This document shows, piece after piece, positions 1-7,283 of a stretch of DNA of 23,144 nt. Source of the stretch: Bigelowiella natans CCMP2755 (lineage: Eukaryota; Cercozoa; Chlorarachniophyceae); NCBI GenBank assembly GCA_000320545.1, contig ADNK01000278.1, positions 42,501 to 65,644 on the forward strand. The letters run 5' to 3'. The notes below the pieces were generated by a model, which ran no database searches, was not told the DNA's origin, and worked only from the letters and a program-made list of their open reading frames with translations. Both the position numbers and the translations under genes were made by a program. Each line of letters starts with the position of its first letter. The first letter of the stretch is position 1.

Positions 1-108
1 ACTACTACTACTACTACAAATACTACCATCACCACAAGTATTTCTTTTTTATGGAATTTTATGAGAGATCATTGTTATCATTGTTGTCTATATCATTCCT
101 ACAACAAC

Positions 109-291
109 CTCTTCAGTTGTCCACAACACACTTTTCCTTCGTTCTGTGCTATAAGGCTGCCTCTTCTTCTTCTTCGTCTCCTTGTTTCCGCTTTTCGGAG
201 TGCTAGTTGTAGTACTAGCTATGCTTCTTTTCTTCGCGGACTTCGTTCGGCTTTTCTTGAGCTGGCGCCATTTGTCCTATGTGAATCGTCG

Positions 292-323
<32 letters not shown>

Positions 324-917
324 GTCGTCGTTGTCACAGTGTGCGACGAATAAGAGTGCATTCCATGTATGATTTACAACATCATAATTCTGACCACCAG
401 CTAACAGGATTCATCCATCATCATCATCATCATCATCATCGCCAAGCTTGCATCATCACCTTAAGACTTCCTCCAGTTCTTCTTCCTTCAAACGTGTCCA
501 AGTTGTTTTTCAGAATTTGGCTCCATGATCCCTCCCCATACGTTCTCACGCCATCTCGCAGCACCATAATCTGCAGCAGGTGGAAGGTAGAAGACCCCGG
601 GGGGGGGAAGGGAGGGGGGCAAAAGTGTGAGCCCTTCTTCAGAATGCTGTTGAAATTATCGCTACTACCACGTTTATTCGTATTATCATTATGATCAACT
701 TGTTGTCATCAATGACCTCGTCTTCTGTCCAGGGGATTCGTTTTTTCTTCACCGTCTCGCTTCTACTCATTCGTCGAGCAGCAGCATTTTTCTCTCCCTT
801 AATTTTACGATTATCATCCTTATCATCTTCCTTCTCCTCATCGTCGATAACTTCATCTTCCATCAAGTCCTCATCCTCGTCGTCATCTTCTTCTGACTCC
901 GTTTCCTCCTCCCCGTC

Positions 918-949
<32 letters not shown>

Positions 950-2074
950 CATTATTTTTTTTTTTCCGGATATTGGTCACTCTCGTGACCCTTCTTCCTC
1001 TCTCCCGTTGTTGTTGTTGCTGCTGCTGCTGCTTCTCCTCTATTTTCACTCCTTCAAAAGCGTAAGGGTCAACGAAGTTCGCGCCCTTTTCTTCCTTCAC
1101 AGCTCGACCATCCCTGCTCCCGCCCTAATATTGTGGACAGCAACAGCGTACGTACGTAGGGGTAGTAGTAGTTGTAGTAGTAGTAGTAATAGTAATAGTA
1201 ATAGTAGTAGCGGGTTATTATGAATCCGTTTTCAAGTCATATGAGCTTTTGCTGCGATTCTTACAGAGGCTAATCGCTTGGATCGACGAGGTCTTCGCGC
1301 GCTCGAAGGAGTTTCTTTCGAGGTTCCATTAGTTTTTCCTGCGGGAGCGATGATAGCTAGCTCACATCGGGTGGAAGGCATTGCGAAACAACATCAAAGT
1401 CGACTCGCAGCAGGGCAATCACATCATCCTGAGAAATCATCGTGCGGAGCGTACGTGCATCGCCTCGAATGAACTTACTTTCAGCACTTTCCTTTCTCTT
1501 GCTTCCAGGCGATAGAACTGGTAATAATAATACACACGAGTCGGAAAAGATTAGAGCTGGAAACGAGAAATATCAGCCATTTGTTAAAATCAACCACTCG
1601 ACTCCTTCGTTTCCTTTCCCGAGAGGTTTACATTCGAGGAGGAGGACGATGGGATCTCCGCATTATCCTTGAGAATCTGGACGATGCCATCGACGATCTA
1701 AATTCGTGCGTTAGTTACCGAACGGTCTATCAGGGGGCGAGAGTTTAATCGACGCACCTTCTTTTTGGTTGGGGGAGTTGCGGCCTTTTCTGAAGGGCGC
1801 AGAATTTCATGGATAGCAACAAGGTCATCCTTAAGAAATTGCATGAGCCGCTTTTTCACTTGCTTTATCTCAGGCACCTGCATTTTGTTCCATAGGGATA
1901 CGGAAAGATGTGAGGAAAGAGGGGAAATATGGAGAGAGAGAAAGAGGGGGAGGAGGAAGGTGGAGAAGAGCTTCGTGTCAACCCTACCGTGGACGCTGAA
2001 AGAGTCCGTTGAAGATCTTCCACCTCCGTTTGTGGTGTGCGCCTGGAAGGGGCTTTACTTTTCTTCTTCGGCAT
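109..2074 (-). CDS. Myb/SANT telobox-like DNA-binding protein, 5' part (runs off left edge)
   Basis: Eight exons on the minus strand: 2074-1988, 1877-1758, 1697-1595, 1517-1479, 1338-1265, 1124-717, 570-460, 276-109. Phases agree throughout and give 370 residues; the next intron runs off the window. The start is the ATG at 2074, followed by a basic MPKKKSK stretch that could be a nuclear signal. The middle is disordered: Ser/Arg-rich, then Gln8, a run of Asn, and an acidic Glu/Asp block. A Myb domain follows across three exons: RIPWTEDE, then GVRTYGEGSW, then GGSLKDKWRQLKK. The spacing matches the telomere-type Myb (telobox; LKDKWR corresponds to the family's VDLKDKWRN). Such domains bind double-stranded telomeric or related DNA; a telomere role here is inference. 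After a Lys-rich linker the last exon ends in LWTTEE, probably the start of a second Myb. The third exon end uses a weak donor (gttgat), chosen for frame. Confidence 0.82.
292..440. repeat. (TCA)n microsatellites inside a Myb-gene intron
   Basis: Two TCA/ATG trinucleotide runs, about 292-322 and 417-440, lie within the 183-base intron 277-459 between the second and third Myb-domain exons. They produce poly-His and poly-Ser open frames that are not genes. Confidence 0.9.
921..1033. repeat. in-frame trinucleotide runs encoding poly-Asn and poly-Gln
   Basis: An ATT run (921-949) and a TTG/CTG run (about 1010-1033) lie inside the long sixth exon of the minus-strand Myb gene. Read on the minus strand they encode Asn (AAT) and Gln (CAA/CAG) tracts. 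Unlike most microsatellites in this window they are within coding sequence. Confidence 0.8.
1161..1212. repeat. (TAG)n microsatellite in intron
   Basis: A TAG/TAA-type trinucleotide array sits in the intron between exons 5 and 6 of the minus-strand Myb gene (1264-1125). Confidence 0.8.
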
Positions 2075-2467
2075 CGAATACTCACTCACTTCCGAAAGAT
2101 TGATGGAGCTTATTTGGAGGGATGGGAAGGGGGAGAGCGTTTATCTCACAACTCCAGGAGGCGACTATTTTTACAGTACAAAGATGTTCTATCACCTCGA
2201 ATGCACACGAACAGAGGCGGATACACGAACAGCAGTGAGGGGGAGGGATGATGCTAATGGTTTATCCCTCTTGGGTAGTTTGAGGGTAGGATTTTCGGTG
2301 CAAAGAGGGGAAATGTGCGTGATGATTCGTATTGCGAATTCGTATTGCGACAACGATCATGTGTTGTCGCCAAACAAAAATGGAACAAACAAGCCATTCA
2401 ATGAATTGTGCGACACGGGTCTGATTTTCTCGAGCATGAGAGTGGCTCTGGGCCCGGATTCTCCTGC

Positions 2468-2589
2468 CAAGTCCTTGCAACGAGTGTTGTTGAGGCTCTG
2501 CTGCGTGCAAATGCCTGTCTCCCATGTGGTTCTGGCGCATGTAGTTTTGATCAACGCTTTCTTCATTGTTCATTGTTCATTGTTCATTG
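2468..2589. repeat. 122-bp direct repeat, copy 1
   Basis: Identical over its length to 3185-3306, at an offset of 717 bases. The unit ends in three and a half CATTGTT heptamers. Within it the plus strand can be read as EALLRANACLPCGSGACSF, but the frame upstream differs between the two copies. Confidence 0.95.
2564..2589 (+). repeat. CATTGTT heptamer array
   Basis: Three CATTGTT units plus a partial one, at the 3' end of the first 122-bp repeat. The same array closes the second copy (3281-3306), and a longer one lies at 3364-3403. Confidence 0.9.
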
Positions 2590-2600
2590 CCTGTTCCTCG

Positions 2601-2762
2601 TTCTTTGATGCTCCTGACTCTGTCAAGACCAGAGTCTTGCTGGGTGCTCCTTCGGATCCCAACGTGGATCGTCGGATGGATGTTGCGTTCAGGAAGTTCC
2701 TGATCAGAGTTGACACCTTGCGCCTTCGCCACATTGCTGCCAGTCACATTGTCTCACAATGA
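2601..2762 (+). pseudogene. J-domain-like fragment 1
   Basis: The plus-strand frame reads TRVLLGAPSDPNVDRRMDVA followed by FRKFLIRVDTL, then a stop at 2760-2762. The pattern LGA, a charged loop, and AFRK resembles helices I-II of a J domain (family pattern LGV, EIKKAYRK). There is no HPD motif, so it could not act as an ordinary Hsp70 co-chaperone. A second, diverged unit lies about 340 bases downstream. No start, splice context or continuing gene is evident. It may be a relic, or one exon of a gene I failed to assemble. Confidence 0.3.
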
Positions 2763-2937
2763 CATGCAGCTTGCTCACTTTCGTTCAAAAAATCTGCTAG
2801 TTCACCAGTCATTGCCCTCACCAAAGTTGGTTCGAGGCACTGCGTTTCGCACTCTGCAAATGTCTTGCAACATTTTGGAAATGTGGTTCATCATCATTGC
2901 CAATGATGACGTGGTCACGTTGCGTGCTTTCTCAGCC

Positions 2938-3084
2938 ATGTCTTCCCATGACAAGTTCTGCCTTGCTTTGGGGGCCACATCTGGTGTCCCTTCGACTGAC
3001 AAAGAAATCGACAGTGCTTTCCGTCGAATCATTGTCCTGCTTGACAATTTTGCTGCTGTTCGGCATCCAAGATGCCAGTTTTAG
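2938..3084 (+). pseudogene. J-domain-like fragment 2
   Basis: The plus-strand frame reads DKFCLALGATSGVPSTDKEI and then DSAFRRIIVLLDNF, with a stop at 3082-3084. It is alignable with the fragment at 2601-2762 (LGA, then AFR), so the two look like diverged duplicates. The HPD motif is again absent. Both fragments end next to a CCAG tetranucleotide. Function is unknown and it is probably not expressed as shown. Confidence 0.3.
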
Positions 3085-3184
3085 TTCCAATCAATTCACA
3101 TCTCAACGGCACCATCAATCGGCATCCATGCCAATTTCATGGGATGCGGCTGATTTTTTGTGTCTCTCACCAACAGGGTGCTGA

Positions 3185-3306
3185 CAAGTCCTTGCAACGA
3201 GTGTTGTTGAGGCTCTGCTGCGTGCAAATGCCTGTCTCCCATGTGGTTCTGGCGCATGTAGTTTTGATCAACGCTTTCTTCATTGTTCATTGTTCATTGT
3301 TCATTG
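3185..3306. repeat. 122-bp direct repeat, copy 2
   Basis: Identical to 2468-2589. The sequence just downstream (about 3306-3369) is a diverged copy of about 2844-2899, where TGCAAATGTCTTG and CATTTTGGAAATG are shared. So the 122-bp unit and this second element have both been duplicated, but the second has drifted. Confidence 0.95.
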
Positions 3307-3363
3307 TTTCGTGCACTGCAAATGTCTTGTTGCATTTTGGAAATGCAGTTCTTCACTGATCAT

Positions 3364-3403
3364 CATTGTTCATTGTTCATTGTTCATTGTTCATTGTTCA
3401 TTG
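3364..3403 (+). repeat. CATTGTT heptamer array, longest copy
   Basis: Five complete CATTGTT units followed by CATTG, then ATTGATTG. The heptamer matches no telomere repeat I know. Confidence 0.92.
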
Positions 3404-4656
3404 ATTGATTGTGGATGGTGGTTGACATTGTCATCGGCCCAATCGGTCTTGTGGATGAGGTTTGTGAATGCGCATGGTGAAGTCCAGACGGCGGGCAGCA
3501 TGGTCAAGAATCTTCAGCAACGTGTGAAACTGGTGGTCACTGAGTTGAAGCTGATTCAAGCCACGCAGTTGTCTGTGTCCAAGGAGTTGATGGGCAAGGT
3601 GAAGAACGCAACGTGGTGAAGCTCAAGGAGATTTTCCACAAATGCGAAAGTCGTCGTCAACGAGGACACTTTGCGATGTTCGTTGCGATCTTCTTTGCAA
3701 TGTTTCTTCAAAAGGATGACCGAGATGAAGCCGAGATGCTGAACGATGACGCCGTGACACTCTGGCACTGCTGGACTGGCTGGCTGGACAAGGAGTTGCT
3801 TGTTTTTGACTCGGCACGCTCCTTTTTCATTTCTTTCACGTGGTGCACAAATGTGGGCTGCGATGCAGCACACGATGAGGGTCAAAAGTCACGTTTGCTT
3901 GGCGGTCGGCATGTGAGTTCCGGAACATCAAAAAAACTGAAGTCTCATTCGCAATTTTGGCTGCCTGCAGGTTGACCGTTGGGCCAAGCGTGAATGGGTT
4001 TGGACTGTCTCAGCGGGACGGTCCCTTGACCACTGCAATTGTCACACACAACGACACACCCGGCGTGGTTTTGGGGGTGTCAGAAACGATGGAAGCGGGC
4101 CTGAAAAGACTGCGTTGCTGTTGGGGACAGCTTGGCGAGTTTTGCAGCTGCGCTCGTGTTTTTCCACCAAAGACCAAGCAATCGCGTGATCAACACGCGT
4201 GCAGCGCGCGTCCCCTCATGCATGGTCTGCACAGCATGCTAGTTCCTGTCATTGTTGTCATCGCTGTTGCCAGACAAGCTAGCAAGCGCAACCAGTTTGC
4301 GGGCGTCGTGTTGTGCGTTGTGTGTGCAAGTTTCAACAACGAACGTGCCACCGACCACGTGTCCAAGCGAGTGCACACCAGGCACACAGGTGACGATTTC
4401 GACGCACTGCTAGACTGCTGTCGTGTGCGTTGCGCAACTGCGTGCAATTCCGTGCACAATTGCAGCCCACGCTGCAGCTGGAGTGCATGTCAGCACACTG
4501 TGTGAACTTGTTTGTTGGTGCACGTGTGGACGCGAAAAGCACAGGTGTGCCTGTTTGATGCATGTGAACGACGCAACTGCATGTGTGTGCCATGCGCGCG
4601 TGCACCCTTGCAGACTTCCATGCCGTGGACCTGCAAGGCTAGAATCGAAGAGGTGG

Positions 4657-6667
4657 ATCGACGTTGATCATTGGACATGCGCCCCACACCCACCCACGCA
4701 CACATGATGCAATGATCTAGAATGAGCCATGCGCATCATTTCGTACAAACCACAGACATGAGTGCACATCAAGGCGTGCAGGATCACTGGACATTGCAAT
4801 GATCGCAGGATGAACGGAAGTGAATGCATGACACACGTAGTGCCGGTTGCATTGCACATGAACGCACACCATGCTGCAAGTGGCCACCCGCATCGCAATA
4901 TCATTTGGGGGTTGCTTCACTCCATCACCGCCGGGTTCGGGTTTGAAGCCTCTCGCAACGTGTTCTCTTCAACAGCATTTTGAATGATCTCAGAAACCTC
5001 TTTTGCCATTCCTTTTTTGAGGACCAATGTTGTCCTGATCAAACACAAGAGACACGATTATGTAACATACCAAGCCGTCAGCATCGCGAAAGATGCCTTC
5101 AGCCCATGAAAAAATAGAAAAATGAAATTGTGAATAGTTACATTTCTCCCCTGTTCGTTGAGATCATCACTTTAGAGGCAGCAACATCACAGCAAGTGCA
5201 TGCTCCGAGCTAAGTAGAACACAAGTTTGAAATCTGAAGTTAGATCTTCGGTGAGAAGGATCGCACACAAGGAAATAGATTTAGAGCTAGCCCTCACTCT
5301 ATAGAAAAAAATAAACTTGAACAGACGAAATCAAGATGAAGGACTCACCACTTCCTCCGAATAATCAACATCGTTGACCGTGGTTAAGTCAAAGTTGTTT
5401 GCTTGGATGGTCTTATCGGTCAAGCATGGAAAATAACCGTCTTCGTGGTAGGTTTTCATCAAAGCCTAATAACATGAAACACGACTCATTGCATCTTTGT
5501 GTGTCTAACACGATAAAAACCGAGGTTATTGTTTTGTTCAGGTTAGAATAATCATTCGAATTTCTAATTTGGGTCGAACATACCGTAAACTTTGTGTTGG
5601 TCACTTTATATTTATCTGGTACACCTGTCCAGCAGCAATATGGGAAACTGATAAAAATAATTCGTTAAACAATGACGTTTTTATATTAGTAGGTGAGTAT
5701 CAGTCTTTCTTTTCATCATTATAATCACTATCTATATTCACTAATGTTAAAAAAAATAATACGGGTATCAACAGGTAGAGACGAACCCGAAAGGCAGCAT
5801 GTCGCCACAAGGTCCCTCCCGGAATTCTTCGCCTTCCCAAATGACTTTGTTACGCCACACTCTTCTGGCCAACACTTTATTTTTGTTGTTGATCTGCGGG
5901 GCGAAAGAAAAATTGGAGAACAAATCAAGTGAGATGATGGGATACAAGCGCATGATAGCCGTCGTCACAGAATCGTCACGTTGTCATCACCATTACCTTG
6001 AGAAACTTAAGCCTATCCCCCACAACCTTTACTCCCATCTCTTTCATCTCTGCCTTGCCGATGGAAGGTAGAAGAGAGCCATCAATCTTATGAGCCATGA
6101 AGATCTCAGAAATATCTTTGAAGCCAAGACTACTGATGTATTCTCCGACTTCCTTAACATCCCTACACATCGCACAAAACACATCATCCATCAAGTCCTA
6201 CATTGTACATGAGACATTACACGATTAGGTCCAAAGGTGTGAGGAAGGAATGGAGAAAAGATCTGTATCATCAAAGTTGAAGCATGTTACATCACGTAGA
6301 AGCACATTCATGCACAGACTTACCATGTCTCCATCTTTAGGAACTTTTCCATCGCCTTCTGGTCGTGCTGAACGGTAGGCTTATCTTGCGGCATTGCGTA
6401 TTGCGTAGAGATAGGGCTTGTGGAATGTGGAATATAGTTTCTTGCCTATTGAGATTCAGCGCTCCACAACAACAGAAGAGTAGCCTGATAAAAAACTCTA
6501 AAAAACGCCGTGACGTTGGTTAAAACTTAACAATTCGAGTAGATTTAGGGAGCTTCGACAAAAATATGTACATGTAGTAGATCTAGAGTCTAGCATCTAG
6601 ATCTAGATTGACGTTCTCCATAACAACAGAAGAGCAGCTGGAGAAAAAATGCTAAAAAAACGCCATG
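4657..6667. repeat. left arm of large palindrome (inverted repeat)
   Basis: This arm is the reverse complement of 7284-9293. Paired positions sum to 13950 along nearly the whole length, with a single one-base slip near 6653-6660 (sum 13951 inside it). I found four substitutions: 4673/9277, 4872/9078, 5915/8035 and 6510/7440. That is about 99.7-99.8% identity over 2.01 kb. The outer edge falls at 4657/9293, where matching stops abruptly. The inner edge falls at about 6667/7284. The arm carries the minus-strand copy of the SAM-domain gene. Confidence 0.97.
4917..6394 (-). CDS. SAM-domain protein with PH-like C-terminal half, left (minus) copy
   Basis: This is the mirror copy of the gene at 7556-9033. 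The exons are 6394-6324, 6162-5997, 5893-5787, 5647-5584, 5465-5349, 5209-5142 and 5034-4917. The coding sequence predicts the same 236-residue protein, and the differences I found between the arms miss every exon; the one at 5915 lies in an intron. The start ATG at 6392-6394 is 1161 bases from the start of the other copy, so the pair is divergently transcribed from a shared spacer. The splice sites I checked are intact, so I see no sign that this copy is a pseudogene. Domain content is described under the plus-strand copy. Confidence 0.8.
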
Positions 6668-6795
6668 TGTAGTAAAGTATGAACCTGCTCTTCTCTTGAA
6701 TCTGTCGTGGCCGTTAAGTTGTAAAAGACAATCTTCAGCATTGTTACAGTTACGTTTGGGTTAGTCCTTAACAGGATGCTTAAATCTTAATTCAA

Positions 6796-6844
6796 GCTCA
6801 AGAACTATAAATAGAATGATTTTTTTGTAACGGATTGGATTGAG
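6796..6844. repeat. terminal-inverted-repeat-like segment, left
   Basis: About 49 bases starting GCTCAAGAACTATAAATAGA and ending ACGGATTGGATTGAG. They are inverted, with a few mismatches, at 7150-7198. The centre of this pair is near 6997, not the arm centre of 6975. The arrangement resembles the terminal inverted repeats of a roughly 400-bp foldback or MITE-like element. I could not recognise a target-site duplication. Confidence 0.75.
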
Positions 6845-6870
6845 ACATTGTCCTCCACAAACTCTTTGGG

Positions 6871-7015
6871 ATAGACCACCGAGGACATAAAACTGGGATT
6901 TATAAAGCCCGGGTGCTCGAGAATTAATCCCGGGTTTTTAGATATTTTTAGGTGTTTTTGTGTGTCGAAACCCGGGCTTTATAAATCCCAGTTCTTTATG
7001 TCCTCGGTGGTCTAT
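6871..7015. repeat. nested hairpin with two 43-45-base arms
   Basis: Bases 6871-6913 pair with 6971-7015 with one two-base slip. The loop is 57 bases. CCCGGG occurs at 6908, 6929 and 6971, and the copy at 6929-6936 can pair alternatively with 6969-6976. The DNA could extrude a cruciform, and its transcript could fold in two ways. Confidence 0.88.
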
Positions 7016-7026
7016 GTTCTCCTTTG

Positions 7027-7148
7027 GACAAGCCGTTTCGGCAATTTATCCGAAAAATAAACTTTTTAAAAAGTTTTTTTTTTGAATGGTCTACTTTTGA
7101 CAAGCCGTTTCGGCAATTTATCCGAAAAATAAACTTTTTAAACAGTTT
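7027..7148 (+). repeat. 50-bp direct duplication in spacer
   Basis: 7027-7076 and 7099-7148 are the same with one mismatch (period 72 bases). Both start GACAAGCCGTTTCGGCAATT. A partial third echo (GGCAATTTATGCAC) is at about 7231. None of this is present on the left side of the spacer, which makes the centre asymmetric. Confidence 0.85.
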
Positions 7149-7149
7149 G

Positions 7150-7198
7150 CTCAATCCAATCCGTTACGAAAAAATCTTTCTATTTATAGTTCTTGAGC
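7150..7198. repeat. terminal-inverted-repeat-like segment, right
   Basis: Partner of 6796-6844. It reads CTCAATCCAATCCGTTAC at its inner end and TATTTATAGTTCTTGAGC at its outer end. Confidence 0.75.
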
Positions 7199-7283
7199 AT
7201 GTTCTACTTATGAACCAGGCAAGCATTTTAGGCAATTTATGCACAAAAAAAAAGGATTTTTCGTAACGGGTTCTTTTTTTTTT

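Larger units (their letters stand above)
2075..4656. other. gene-poor, repeat-bearing region with decayed coding fragments
   Basis: I see no complete gene in these 2.6 kb. The region holds an exact 122-bp direct repeat, three CATTGTT arrays, and several short stretches that translate into protein-like sequence on the plus strand but are interrupted by stops or frame changes. One example is a helical stretch at about 3456-3617 (NLQQRVKLVVTELKL, then KELMGKVKNA). A 182-codon open frame at 3957-4505 is Cys-rich and sits in TGCA-rich DNA; I do not trust it as a gene. The simplest reading is remnants of a repeated gene or mobile element. Confidence 0.5.
6668..7283. other. asymmetric AT-rich palindrome spacer between divergent gene copies
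   Basis: 616 bases that do not continue the arm pairing. They contain their own inverted repeats with different centres (6796-6844 with 7150-7198; 6871-6913 with 6971-7015) and a 50-bp direct duplication (7027-7076 and 7099-7148). The short open frame across the duplication is AT-driven and unlikely to be coding. Because both flanking genes point away from here, this spacer plus the upstream parts of both arms must hold their promoters. I see no clear core promoter element. Confidence 0.8.

Noticed and set aside
182-694. Plus-strand open frame with poly-His and poly-Ser
   Set aside because: It is the antisense of Myb-gene exons and of TCA runs in an intron; the minus-strand reading gives a recognisable domain.
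1380-1440. Minus-strand stretch reading DDVIALLRVDFDVVSQCLPPD in the Myb gene
   Set aside because: No phase-compatible join to its neighbours; skipping it gives an in-frame Ser/Arg-rich exon chain with strong splice sites.
2564-3403. CATTGTT arrays as interstitial telomere repeats
   Set aside because: The heptamer does not match known telomere units such as TTTAGGG or TTAGGG, and the arrays are short and internal to another repeat.
7024-7266. Open frame in the palindrome spacer with a repeated PFRQFIRKINF peptide
   Set aside because: It is the translation of the 50-bp direct duplication in AT-rich DNA; no start context, splice signals or family match.
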